From Archivesica marissinica (taxonomy: Eukaryota; Mollusca; Bivalvia; Venerida; Vesicomyidae): DNA of 64,000 nucleotides. The stretch lies in the NCBI GenBank assembly GCA_014843695.1, contig CM026391.1, forward strand, positions 36,521,064 through 36,585,063. The letters are read 5' to 3'. Positions 14,255 through 23,832 of this stretch are shown here, piece after piece. The first letter of the stretch is position 1, and each line of letters begins with the position of its first letter. The notes beneath the pieces were generated by a model. That model was not told the origin of the DNA, did no database searches, and saw only the letters and a program-made list of their open reading frames with translations. Both the position numbers and the translations under genes were made by a program.

Positions 14255-14400
14255 CAGAATGACGTCACTGGGGAGATAAAATGATCTGCTGGGTACAACT
14301 ATACGTAACTGAAAGCAGTCACGTGATATGATGGATACATCCTGACGTCATCTAAGACTAGTGACACATTCATGGTCACGTCGACATATACTATAAAATA
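14255..14400 (+). promoter_or_regulatory. Promoter-like block: two CRE palindromes, an E-box and a TATA box
   Basis: Two perfect TGACGTCA sites lie at 14260-14267 and 14343-14350. A TCACGTGA palindrome is at 14319-14326, and TATAAAA at 14392-14398. The order CRE, E-box, CRE, TATA within 140 bp resembles a compact polymerase II promoter that CREB/ATF and bHLH factors could bind. No credible coding exon follows: a hAT-like element is inserted 30 bp downstream. It may be the promoter of a lost gene, part of a transposon, or chance. Confidence 0.35.
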
Positions 14401-14428
14401 CCCAAACTTCCTTGTAGCTTTACACCGT

Positions 14429-14894
14429 CAGGCCCGTCGCTGGGCATACGCAAGTACGCATGTGCGTATCATTGGTCTCAGAAAATGAAATAAATGAAAA
14501 AATCCAAAAATGCAATAAAACCCCAGGGGGGTAGTAGGGATACATAGGCGCCGTGATGTGTGGAATGGTGGAATAATATAGCCCATTGCAAATATGGTGC
14601 ATCTCGAAATTTAGTGTGTGCTATTTTACGTGCTTGTTTAATTGATAAGGGCGATAGATCATGTATATTATACATCTAGCCTTAATTTATACCTTTATAC
14701 GGATTGTCGTAAGAACTTTAGTCCTGTACGTTACAAAATGCACTGAAATGCAGGAAATTGCTTCCTCATTTCAAACAATTTCAGGGGAGGGGCATGCCCC
14801 CGGACCCCCCTAGCGTACTCGCTCGCTATGATCACTCGACAAACAAGCATATTTGGCCGTGCGTATCATAAAAATAGCTCCAGCGACGGCCCTG
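14429..14894. mobile_element. Non-autonomous hAT-like element (466 bp), 5-bp target duplication
   Basis: The left end reads CAGGCCCGTCGCTGG and the right end CCAGCGACGGCCCTG. These are 15-bp terminal inverted repeats with one mismatch. They are flanked by ACCGT on both sides (14424-14428 and 14895-14899), a clean 5-bp duplication. Ends starting CAGG with 5-8 bp duplications fit hAT-type elements. The flanks together read GCTTTACACCGTGCACG, which is SINE D sequence, so the target was a SINE. Inside I see no transposase, only AT-rich DNA and a GC-rich patch near 14780-14820. Confidence 0.75.
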
Positions 14895-15092
14895 ACCGTG
14901 CACGTAAAAGAACAAGAGGAGACTCTGGAATGTGTCTCTGTCTGTATCATGCACTATCCTCCACTGTCTGTAGTATGCACTATCCTCCACTGTATGCATC
15001 ATGCACTATCTTCCAATGTATGTATAACGCACTATCCTCCACTGTCTGTATCATGCACTATCCTCCAAAATATAAAATGACTAATCTGATTT
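14895..15092 (+). mobile_element. SINE D body with an internal 26-bp tandem expansion
   Basis: The sequence (GTGCACGTAAAAGAAC, GAGGAGACTCTGGAATG, TCTCTGTCTGTATCATGCAC) is the reverse complement of the SINE D bodies near 28280, 48400 and 62700. Between about 14945 and 15065 the segment TGCACTATCCTCCACTGT is repeated about five times. The other copies have it once. The element is interrupted on its left by the hAT-like insertion. Confidence 0.8.
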
Positions 15093-15260
15093 CCCACTGT
15101 AACCTATCATCACTGATGGTCACGGGTTCGAGCCCCGCTCAGACCGTTTTATATGAAAAAGTTTTGCAGTTTCTTACGGAGGTTGGTGCAACAAGAACTC
15201 GTTAACGGCTTGAGCCTGCCCAGGAAACATGTTGTTAGGTAAACTGCACGTCGCTCAAAT
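15093..15260 (+). mobile_element. SINE A2, partial
   Basis: It contains CACGGGTTCGAGCCCCGCTC (B box), TATATGAAAAAGTT, TTACGGAGGTTGGTGCA and GCCTGCCCAGGAAA, in the same order as the fuller copy at 18795-19050. The 5' part of the head is missing; the sequence joins SINE D near 15092. The end CGCTCAAATGGGCACAAAA is followed by the next A2 copy. Confidence 0.85.
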
Positions 15261-15279
15261 GGGCACAAAAAAAACGTTT

Positions 15280-15515
15280 CCGTGATCGAGTGGCTAAGGT
15301 CGTTGACTTGTATACCAATGTAACCTATCTGATGGTCACGGGTTCAAGCCCCGCTCAGACCGTATCTCATTTATATGAAAACGTTGGCAGTGTCTTATGG
15401 AGGTTGGTGCACCAAGTGCTGGTTAACCGCTAGAGCCTGCCCAGGAAAGGTGTTAGGTAAACTCACCATCGCACAAATTGGAAATTGGTAGCGACGTTAA
15501 ATAAATTTAAATAAA
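15280..15515 (+). mobile_element. SINE A2, near full length
   Basis: The head CGTGATCGAGTGGCTAAGG is an A-box region. The long variable arm and the B box GGGTTCAAGCCCCGCTCAGA follow. The body has GTTGGCAGTGTCTTATGGAG, GTGCTGGTTAACCGCT and GCCTGCCCAGGAAAGG, and the element ends GCGACGTTAAATAAATTTAA. The long-variable-arm layout suggests a Leu- or Ser-type tRNA ancestor. Confidence 0.88.
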
Positions 15516-15848
15516 TATCTTTGTCAATTCTATTGTTCAAGTCAATGAGTCAACGGCTCCGTACATAATGACATACAGACGATCCCCACATGGACAGGTA
15601 CTACCCAGATATGGGGTTATACCCACAACTCAGTAATCATTAATTACAAAGATGACTCCTTCACGATAGACCTTATCAACAATGAAATAAACAAACATAT
15701 GAGGAGTGGTTTCTGGACATGCCGTAAGTTCGTATACTAGTAACAAGAAACGTGGATGTATGTTAGTTGCTGTTCGATGTTGTCTGCCTGTAATGTATCC
15801 TGAACTGATGTTGTGTAAGCGTACACCGGCTACCTGGTGTAACTTTTT
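15516..15848. other. Stretch without recognisable features
   Basis: This is mixed-composition DNA with no convincing exon, repeat or transposon end. A short ORF near 15706-15891 runs into SINE B and has no recognisable domain. Confidence 0.6.
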
Positions 15849-15849
15849 T

Positions 15850-16050
15850 TTATACTTTATTTATTTTACAACGATTGCGAAGCAAGTTTGAACAACTTAT
15901 ATTAATCACTCTCGTTGGCTCGGATGTAAGCGTATATGTGGTCATTCATGTGGGAGGAAACCGGAGTACCCGGAGAAAACCCACCTGTCAGATATGGCGA
16001 CCATCGTACCATCTCACATACTTCCCTGTCCGAGGATCGAACCCGGGTCG
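15850..16050 (-). mobile_element. SINE B, minus strand, partial
   Basis: Read on the minus strand it ends ACGCTTACATCCGAGCCAAC, GAGTGATTAATATAAGTTG and TGTAAAATAAATAAAG. The middle contains GGGTTTTCTCCGGGTACTCC and GGTTTCCTCCCAC. The B box is GGGTTCGATCCTCGGACAG. It aligns with the copies at 19085-19303 and 63395-63560. Confidence 0.85.
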
Positions 16051-16284
16051 CATTGTAACTTACTTACCCTGACTACAAGTAGACGTTATTACCTACTGTG
16101 GCCTACAAATGGACCTAATATGATGAGCTAGTCTACTCCAATGAGAAGCGTATTTACCCCGCGGAAAGGCAGGCTGCGGCGTAACAATATGCATATATAT
16201 ATTATATATATATATCGTTTTACAGACGATATCAATCGATAGAAGCTGATTAACGTGTCATGTGGGGTGAATTAATGTAGTTCC

Positions 16285-16475
16285 TATACAGCATTCATAC
16301 AGTCTGTCAAACATGTCTTAAGCACCCATCCAATGGAGTGATGAAAAATGGGTGATTAGTCAAGTAGGCTGCTCAATATCGGTTAATTGTTCACCGAATT
16401 GCCAATTTGGTTGTAACTGACTGCTTAATACAGGTTGGCTGCTTAAGAGAGGTATCCGCTAACACAGGTCTAACT
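16285..16475. mobile_element. Degraded copy of the CAGTCAAACCTGT-type MITE
   Basis: CAGTCTGTCAAACATGTCTT at the left and GACTGCTTAATACAGGTTGG to the right resemble the terminal and subterminal segments of the better-preserved element at 23833-24014. The inverted repeats are imperfect and I see no clean target duplication. Confidence 0.4.
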
Positions 16476-16771
16476 GTAGTTGGTGCGGATGCAACTTTCT
16501 CAGTTGTCTATTATTTGCATGCACTTGTAGATAGTGCGAACCTCCGTGGCCAAGTGATTTCAAGTGGTCGTTGATTTCAACTCCCTTGCCCTTCACATTG
16601 AAGTTTAGAATTACATATGTGGTGTTGAATTCATTCATGTGGGAAGCGATCTTGTTGGTTTGCGGGTGGTCGGATAAACTATTAGACATGAGAAACAATG
16701 TCACAAAGATAATAATCCCACCCTGAGATACAGACGCACACAAACAGGGTCGTAGTTTGGCGAAACGATAT

Positions 16772-16998
16772 ACACATTTAGCTTAGTTCGATTGCGAAAC
16801 AAGTTCTTACAGCTTATATTAATCACCCTCGAGACCTCATTCCTGATGGAATCCATCGCCACGAGGGAGAGAGAAGAGGCCACGTGCAATTTAAATGCCT
16901 TGCCTAAGGGCACAATCGTAACGGCTCCATCGGGGCTCGAACTCCGGACATTTCGCACCTGAAGCGAATGCGCATCCACTGCACTATCACGACTTCCA
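16772..16998 (-). mobile_element. SINE C, minus strand, near full length
   Basis: On the minus strand the head is GGAAGTCGTGATAGTGCAGT, then GAATGTCCGGAGTTCGAGCC in place of the usual CCGGAGTTCGAGCC context. The body has TTGTGCCCTTAGGCAAGGCA and GGCGATGGATTCCATCAGGA, and the tail GAGGGTGATTAATATAAG. The element matches copies at 38001, 46195, 46555 and 51130. Confidence 0.9.
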
Positions 16999-17132
16999 CA
17001 AAACAAGTTGCAGTGGGCCGAGTTGTAGATATCCGGGGGTATGCCGCCACAGATTTGTTCAGTTAGATTTACGGAGAATTGTTGTCGGTAAATATATTCA
17101 CTAGAATATAAATATCCTGATGTTCTGTTGTA

Positions 17133-17163
<31 letters not shown>
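17133..17163. repeat. (TA)n microsatellite
   Basis: About 15 TA dinucleotides. Another AT-dinucleotide run of similar kind lies near 16191-16213. Confidence 0.9.
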
Positions 17164-17164
<1 letters not shown>

Positions 17165-17695
17165 GACCTCACTGAGTGGTGATACCATACCAGGTATCTC
17201 CTCCACAACGTGCACGTCGTGACCTAGGCACAGTTCACAGCAGGAATATGGGTCAAGGACTTAGCTGACGGAAGCCGGTCATCGGAATCGCGTGACTCTA
17301 TACATATACATATAGATTATCTTACTACTGACTTCCCTACTTGGCGAGACAGCAACACTTAGTGCTGGCGGTGGTGGATAGCTGGTTTTCATTTAGCCGG
17401 CTCCTTCAAGGGGACGGATCTCCATCAAGGAAGACGGTGGGACGCAGACTTCTTGATGGCGTAAGGACCCAGCGAAGAAACAGGAACCATTATTGCTGCT
17501 GTGAGCTGACAAATCGTGGAGGATGTGGCCCTACTAGGGACCCCTTCGAAAGATGATACAGGACACCCTGAGAAGAACGGGAATACATTTCCAGTTGTCT
17601 ACGTAAGCAACTTAGATGACAACGTAAACTACTTAGAGAAACCAGTCGCCCAAATGCCTCAGCGGAGGCGACAATAAAGAAATGATATCGTCCGA
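17164..17695. other. Unassigned stretch, possibly the 3' end of an old retroelement
   Basis: Composition is mixed and GC-richer than the neighbours. It ends with an AATAAAGAAATG motif near 17673, which could be a polyadenylation signal. An ORF of about 70 codons (17341-17556) has no recognisable domain. I cannot identify the element. Confidence 0.35.
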
Positions 17696-17699
17696 CCGT

Positions 17700-17936
17700 G
17701 ATACCATATTTTATGAAACGAGCTTTGGAATGTTGATATTAGAGCTTTGGAATGTTGATATTAGAGCTTTGGAATGTTGATATGGAATGTTGATATTAGA
17801 GCTTTGGAATGTTGATATTAGAGCTTTGGAATGTTGATATGGAATGTTGATATTAGAGCTTTGGAATGTTGATATTAGAGCTTTATATGGCGAGCTTAAT
17901 AGCAATATTCCAAAACTCGTTTCATAAAATATGGTA
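17700..17936. mobile_element. Small TIR element with an internal 22-bp tandem array
   Basis: The left end has ATACCATATTTTATGAAACG at 17701 onwards. The right end has its exact reverse complement (CGTTTCATAAAATATGGTAT) ending at 17928. The inverted repeat continues inward with GAGYTTTGGAATRTTG. Between the arms lie about eight units of GAGCTTTGGAATGTTGATAT plus TA. Some are shortened to TGGAATGTTGATA. The unit equals the inner edge of the arm. Confidence 0.8.
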
Positions 17937-18794
17937 TGAAATCACCACGAGGGTAAGACCTTTTATATCCCATGACCTAAACGCTAGTTTTAATATGTGT
18001 GCACAACATAATGTTGCAGCAAAACAGCGTCGAGACTTCTGTTAAGTAAAATTTGTAATTTAGCTTACAATTAACGTTATTTACCAATTCAAATAGAAAT
18101 ATGCATACTTTAAACTTTATAAGGATAATTCTCTCAACCAACCAGAATGATTCCATGTGTTATACACGTGTGTACATATAGGAAATTATGTGATAGCTGT
18201 ATGAAACTGAATGTGTATTTCAACTAATAAACAAACGACGTATACGACGTTGACATAATTTATATACTGTTGTAAACAAACATTCGATACACTATTGCAT
18301 TATAGGTAAGTCAGGTATAACCTATTAAACAATAAATCACAGTACCTGTAAGCTATCGTATAGTGCCTTACCTATACAGTAGCGTAATATTCCAACGGTA
18401 TTATTACTTTACTTTGAAAGCATAGTATATATTTATATATATTTATATATTGAATAGATCATGCGTGGCGCATTATGTGTGTATTATGAATAAAGACGCG
18501 ATATCAATTATCACAACGAGTTGTTCGTACACGTGTACCATTATATCTCACAGTTTACACCTACACACAATTAGTTTCGGAATAAGCTGAATAGTCTATC
18601 ATTAGGCGACAGTAGCATACGATTACCTCCCCTGTTTCCACTGCATAGTAGAAATGGGTAATAAGCAAATGTCCTTCCGGGTCACGTTAACCGCTTAGGA
18701 ATTTCCTATTTTCACTTATGCAAATGTGTAGATCGCATGAACGTTGTTCATTGATGAAATTAATTATTCAAATTATTTCGGAAAACTGTTTGTC
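17937..18794. other. AT-rich stretch without recognisable features
   Basis: I find no ORF of interest, no tandem repeat and no clear transposon end on either strand, apart from short TATATTTATATA runs near 18427-18452. Confidence 0.6.
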
Positions 18795-19050
18795 CGCCTC
18801 CGTGGTCGAGTGGTTACGGTCGCTGAGTTGTATACCACTGTAACCTATCATCACTGATGGTCACCGTCACGGGTTCGAGCCCCGCTCAGGCCGTGTCTCA
18901 TTTATATGAAAAAGTTGGCAGTTTCTTACGGAGGTTGGTGCACCAAGTACTGGTTAACCGCTGGAGCCTGCCCAGGAAAGGTGTACGGTAAACTGCCCGT
19001 CGCTCAAATGGGAAACCGGTAGCGACGTTAAATAAACTTAAATAAACACA
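18795..19050 (+). mobile_element. SINE A2, full length (best copy in the window)
   Basis: The head is GCCTCCGTGGTCGAGTGGTT, then ACGGTCGCTGAGTTG and the B box GGGTTCGAGCCCCGCTCAGG. Body landmarks are TATATGAAAAAGTTGGCAG, TACGGAGGTTGGTGCACCAA, GTACTGGTTAACCGCTGGAG, GCCTGCCCAGGAAAGG and CGCTCAAATGGG. The 3' end is GCGACGTTAAATAAACTTAA. The region between the A and B boxes is long, as in class II (Leu/Ser) tRNAs. Confidence 0.92.
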
Positions 19051-19084
19051 AAAAAGAAGTAAAAAGGAAAACTGTGTAGTATAA

Positions 19085-19303
19085 AGTTTATACTTTATTT
19101 ATTTATTTTACAACGATTGCGACAACTTATATTAATCTCTCTCGTTGGCGCGGATGAAAGCGTAAATGTGGTCATTTGTGTGGGCGGAAACCGGAGTACC
19201 CGGAGAAAACCCACCTGTCCGATCTGGCGACTACCGTACCATCTGTCGAGGATTGAACCCGGGTTGCATTGGTGAGAAGCGAGCGCTAATCGGACAGCCA
19301 TAG
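19085..19303 (-). mobile_element. SINE B, minus strand, full length
   Basis: On the minus strand it starts ATGGCTGTCCGATTAGCGCT, has the B box CGGGTTCAATCCTCGACAG, then GGGTTTTCTCCGGGTACTCC, CAACGAGAGAGATTAATATA and TGTAAAATAAATAAATAAAG. It is the only copy here with both the head and the complete tail. Confidence 0.9.
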
Positions 19304-20344
19304 CGTGATGCTATTTATACGTGAAAACAGGCATTTTAAGCTTTTCGTTATGAAGTGTCGCTTTAAATTTAAACAATCAGATTTATATTGCAGTTGTAGC
19401 ATTTTTATTGTTTCGGTTTTGTTAGAGCAATGTGTTGCCTGGCCTACATCACTTAATTGTAGCCCGTGGAAATGCATTAGGTTCCTGTTTGTACATTGAC
19501 AAATGAACAATGGCCGTTTAATTTCGTAATTGTTTAACCGTAAGTATTAAATCAAAACCTGATTTCAATAGATTCCAAGTCTAAAAAAAAAAATAGCACT
19601 GATGTAAAAAAATATGCATTATCATTACATTCATCCGGAATGTTACAATGTGTGCACATTTTCTCACCTGCTATTCACCACACACGTTGGTTGCACAGTA
19701 GGTCAATTTGGGACGATCAAACCCCAATAACATAATCAAGTATCAAACACAGTCAACATGTGTCATCCGTACACTGTGTTTACCGCTAGTTATTACACAA
19801 CCATATAGGCTTAGCGATAGTTAATTGACTAACATACAACCCTATCCTACACAATGTTGCAACAATATTATAAAGAACTAATAAATTACTCACTATATCT
19901 GTTTGTTTTGATGGAAATATGTGATACAGGCGACCTAATTCGTGCAGTCGTACGCCACTTGATTATAACTTCCCACGCAGTTAACACACCCCTCGTGTAA
20001 AATCGACTGAACCGATTCAGTAAGCGTACGGTTATGCATTATCTCGCTTCCTGTGTTATTAATGAATATATCGGAGGTTTGACATTTGAATCACACGAAC
20101 GCCGTGAATGACATGACATACATGATATTGGACTTATATAGATGTATTAAATACGATCAGTGTTCATATAATATGCTCTGCGTTTGTGTCGTCTGCTAAA
20201 ACGGTGTCCGTCAAATATATAATCTGCTTTGTTTAGTTGTAACGGTGTCCTACATTCGGATGGATTTTGTAAACACAAGATGAACGGATTTTGCCACAGC
20301 TGACTGGGTACACAACATACAAAATTACGGCGGCGTACGATACT
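19304..20344 (+). promoter_or_regulatory. 5' flank, presumed promoter and 5' UTR of MAML
   Basis: There are no repeats in the last kilobase before the start codon, unlike almost everywhere else in the window. TTCCCACG at 19970-19977 (CGTGGGAA on the minus strand) is a perfect CSL/Su(H)/RBPJ site. A TATATA at 20135-20140 could be a TATA box, but the transcription start is not known. A seven-codon upstream ORF (20280-20303, context AAGATGA) lies 41 nt before the MAML ATG and would lower translation if it is in the transcript. ORFs at 19286-19510 have no recognisable domain. Confidence 0.4.
19970..19977 (-). promoter_or_regulatory. CSL / Su(H) / RBPJ consensus binding site
   Basis: TTCCCACG on the plus strand is CGTGGGAA on the minus strand, which fits the CSL consensus YGTGRGAA exactly. 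It lies about 370 bp upstream of the start codon of a gene whose product works in the CSL-Notch-Mastermind complex. I see no second, paired site close by. Function is inferred from the motif only. Confidence 0.4.
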
Positions 20345-20596
20345 ATGGGGGACTATAAGTCCCCAAAACGAAGAGACGTTATAGCTAGACTTCGTCGGAG
20401 GTTCGACGTTTATCGACGGCAACATAACGTGGTTCAACAGCGGTACGACTTCGGACAGAAGCCGATTGTTGAACAAGAAAAACAACATGCTTTGATATTA
20501 CATAAAAAATGGCTTGAAAGTAAAGCGAAGAAAGCTTCGAAAAGCAAATCGAAGTCGGACAACAGCGGTTCAGATCACCGGAATCAAAACGTTGCG
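20345..20596 (+). CDS. MAML: Mastermind-like (MAML) exon 1: Notch/CSL-binding basic domain
   Basis: These 84 codons form the first coding exon of a Mastermind-like nuclear co-activator. In this family the N-terminal basic helix lies in the groove formed by CSL and the Notch ankyrin domain and helps recruit p300. Visible landmarks: RLRRRF at residues 15-20, RRQH at 24-27, RY at 33-34, EQEKQH at 43-48, and SKAKK at 59-63 followed by a Lys/Ser-rich tail. These match the MamL-1 domain in order and spacing. I chose the ATG at 20345 because its context is ACTATGG (A at -3, G at +4) and the domain starts within ten residues. The exon ends GTTGCG before GTAAGT, a strong splice donor, in phase 0. The domain ends close to this exon boundary, as in vertebrate MAML genes. 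Confidence in the family is high; the exact paralogue name is not determinable. Confidence 0.93.
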
Positions 20597-21071
20597 GTAA
20601 GTCTACAAATTTCCTTTGTGCAAATAACACACAACTGCGTACATGGTCGGGTCGTTCATGTGTACATTGTAACACACGGATGCTTAGTGTAATCGACCTA
20701 TGCGTTATAGTGGGACGGTCCAAATTTTACTTTAGACCAATCAGAATGCCCGATATGCTTACAGTGTATTTCAATAATAGTCAGCGATGTGTAACTAAAT
20801 TTAACTGATCCTGTAAACAGGGCGCAGAAAATTTGTCCAGTCAATTCAGCTAATAGGATTGGAATTGTACAGCTTCACTTGTCTCATTTAGAACAGCAGG
20901 TGTTCAGTGTTAATTGGTAATTAAGTGTTAATTAACTTCAATATTGGAATTATCACTACAGTGCTTATCCCATTTCTGTTTGCATAGGTAATTATGTATA
21001 TAGATATATGCATTTAAATTATTGGAATTTATTTAACTGCAGTGCTTTCTATCTAATTAACTATCATGTAA
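20597..21071. other. Intron start, no repeats recognised
   Basis: This is AT-rich intronic sequence. The ORF from exon 1 reads on for about 30 codons past the donor before a stop, so intron retention would give a protein of about 116 residues lacking the activation region. Confidence 0.55.
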
Positions 21072-22173
21072 GTGTTCGAGTAAACTGATTGTTCGATTAA
21101 ACTGATTGTTCGATTAAACTGATTGTTCGATTAAACTGATTGTTCTAATTGATTGTTCGATTAAACTGATTGTTCGAGTTGATTGTTTGATTAAGCTGAT
21201 TGTTCGAGTTGATTGTTCGATTAAACTGATTGTTCGAGTTGATTGTTTGATTAAACTGATTGTTTGATTAAACTGATTGTTCGGTTAAACTGATTGTTCG
21301 GTTAAACTGATTGTTCGAGTTGATTGCTCGATTAAACTGATTGTTCGAGTTGATTGTTCGATTAAACTGATTGTTTGAGTTGTTTAAGTAAACTGATTGT
21401 TTGAGTAAACTGTTTGTTTAAGTAAACTGTTTGTTTAAGTAAACTGTTAACTGATTGTTTGAGTAAACTGATTGTTCGAGTTGTTTAAGTAAACTGATTG
21501 TTTGAGTAAACTGTTTGTTTGAGTAAACTGTTTGTTCGAGTTGATTGTTCGAGTTGATTGTTCGCTTAAACTGATTGTTCGAGTTGTTTAAGTAAACTGA
21601 TTGTTTAAGTAAACTGTTTGTTTGAGTAAGCTGTTTGTTTAAGTAAACTGATAACTGATTGTTCGAGTAAACTGATTGTTCGAGTTGATTGTTCGATTAA
21701 AACTGATTGTTTGAGTAAACTGATTGTTCGAGTTGTTTAAGTAAACTGATTGTTTGAGTAAACTGTTTGTTCGAGTTGATTGTTCGAGTTGATTGTTCGC
21801 TTAAACTGATTGTTCGAGTTGTTTAAGTAAACTGTTTGTTTGAGTAAACTGTTTGTTTGAGTAAACTGTTTGTTTAAGTAAACTGATAACTGATTGTTCG
21901 AGTAAACTGATTGTTCGATTAAACTGATTGTTCGAGTAAACTGATTGTTCGAGTTGTTTAAGTAAACTGTTTGTTTGAGTAAACTGTTTGTTTAAGTAAA
22001 CTGATAACTGATTGTTCGATTAAACTGATTGTTCGAGTTGATTGTTCGATTAAACTGATTGTTCAAGTAAACTGATTGTTCGAGTTGATTGTTCGATTAG
22101 TTGATTGTTCGATTAAACTGATTGTTTGAGTAAATTGATTGTTCGAGTAAACTGATTGTTTGAGTAAACTGAT
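21072..22173. repeat. Degenerate 13-17-bp minisatellite, 1.1 kb
   Basis: The basic unit is CTGATTGTTCGATTAAA (17 bp). Shortened units GATTGTTCGAGTT (13 bp) and variants GTTTGTTTGAGTAAACT are interspersed. Composite blocks recur, for example GTTTAAGTAAACTGATAACT near 21640, 21875 and 21990, which indicates higher-order duplication. Confidence 0.93.
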
Positions 22174-22289
22174 GCCAATCCAGTTGTATAAAAAATGCAG
22201 TGATTAATAAGACATGCCATACCATGAATGTTACTCTGGGTTATTTATAGGCATGTCCAGGTAGAAAGTGTTGTGTCAAGAGTGGAAAA

Positions 22290-22445
22290 GATTACCTGTG
22301 CCAACCCCCAATTGTCTATTGATTACCTGTGCCAACCCCCAATTGTCTATTGATTACCTGTGCCAACCCCCAATTGTCTATTGATTACCTGTGCCAACCC
22401 CCAATTGTCTATTGATTACCTGTGCCAACCCCCAATTGTCTATTG
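22290..22445. repeat. 31-bp tandem repeat, 5 copies
   Basis: Five near-identical units of GATTACCTGTGCCAACCCCC plus AATTGTCTATT. Identity between units is essentially complete, so this is a recent expansion or a conversion-homogenised one. Confidence 0.96.
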
Positions 22446-23235
22446 ATTACCATTATATTATTGCAAATGTATATAACTTTTTATACCTTAAGTCTTCACT
22501 ATAAGTTGTTGTGTTGCGAGTCACAGAACATAACGGAGCAGATGTTTATTTACAAAACATGTACATAATACATCATATTATACATAATTATTGAATATTA
22601 TTATTATTTTATCAGTATATTACTGATAAAGAGGATGGACGGATAATAATTATATACTAAATAAGCATATATATATATTAAATAAATATATTGATTCTTT
22701 AGCATATTTGGACACATTCCATAATACATTCTTATATCTAATTGACTTTAGAAATTCTAATTGATCACCCATTGATGACTTAGAATGGTAATATTTATGT
22801 ATGCACTTTTTGGATGAACATATACACAATGATATTCATCTTCTATGTCTAATTTATTATAGCAGTTACAGTAGCTTTGATCTCTCTTGCACTAAACCTA
22901 TTCTGCAAGCTGTGTTGATTATTTGATTGCAAAGTTTCTATATATATATGAACATATATTATTCATAAAACCACTACATATAAACTGCATTCACAAACAT
23001 TCAACACCAAGTAACTCACATGGACTGGTCCATGATATTCATAAACCAATAAATGAATCAGAAAATCACATTTGGACAAGTTCATTTATCAAAATGGGTA
23101 ATTATGTCTAAAAATAGTCATATCACTGGCAAAAATTGCAGATCCTGATGAGACGGCTCGTCACGAGCCGGCTCATCTGGATCTACACTTTTTTGTAAGC
23201 CAATTTAGAGGTCTGTGGTGTTGAAAGGGTTAACT
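22446..23235. other. AT-rich intronic stretch with one GC-rich hairpin
   Basis: Mostly AT-rich with short TATA runs. A hairpin, GAGACGGCTCGT facing ACGAGCCGGCTC, lies at about 23149-23175 and is flanked by CAGATCC and GGATCT. It may be the centre of a small MITE related to the one at 45561. No coding evidence. Confidence 0.45.
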
Positions 23236-23239
23236 GCAC

Positions 23240-23490
23240 GATTTTTAAAATTGGGCACCAGCACAAAATCTGAATGAATGGTTAAGGTAGTTAGTTGACT
23301 GCAAATCTTCGAATCACATGGGGGTATACAATTCATTCATATGCTGAAACTACCCAGCTGGCTTGCAGAATGCCAATGGTAACAGGTTCTACCCCGGTGC
23401 CCGCCCCAGTCTGAAATACCTCTCTGAGGAGCACCCAGGTTCTTACGCCACATGACCTACGCTGGTGTTGGGACGTTAAGCCAAACAAAA
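23240..23490 (+). mobile_element. SINE A1, old copy
   Basis: The head is degraded (GAATGGTTAAGGTAGTTAG; CTTCGAATCACATGGGGGT). The body retains AACTACCCAGCTGGCTTGCA, AACAGGTTCTACCCCGGTGC and AGCACCCAGGTTCTTACGCC, and ends GGGACGTTAAGCCAAACAAA. Confidence 0.75.
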
Positions 23491-23511
23491 CGATTTCTCA
23501 ATTAACCCTTT

Positions 23512-23746
23512 CCTTCATAGAGTTTTAGGTTAGTATACTATTATATCGCTACAAACGACAGCCATTTAGCTATCATGCAGTGGATAAGTAGTCGCCATAT
23601 CTATCCCACCTCCATAGATATTACTGGTTCTACATAGAGATTCTGGACTATTAAAATATTATGAACATTGGTTTGGCTACTACATTGTCTATGTATGTCA
23701 TATTGGTAATGGCGTCAAGAATCGTTTCTATGAGGGAAAGGGTTAA
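23512..23746. mobile_element. piggyBac-type MITE with TTAA target duplication
   Basis: TTAA at both ends is followed by inverted repeats CCCTTTCCTTCATAGA and TCTATGAGGGAAAGGG. The TTAA duplication and CCC start fit piggyBac-like elements. There is no transposase. A second copy with the same core in the other orientation is at 44820-45178. Confidence 0.8.
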
Positions 23747-23832
23747 GGATTTTCAAATGCGATACAATACTGAGGTGATCAATTCACTTATTAACATACT
23801 GGCATTAGAAATAAATTGACATACCAACACTA

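Noticed and set aside
17341..17556. A 71-codon ORF as a gene
   Set aside because: No domain, no splice context and no ATG-context support; likely part of an old transposable element.
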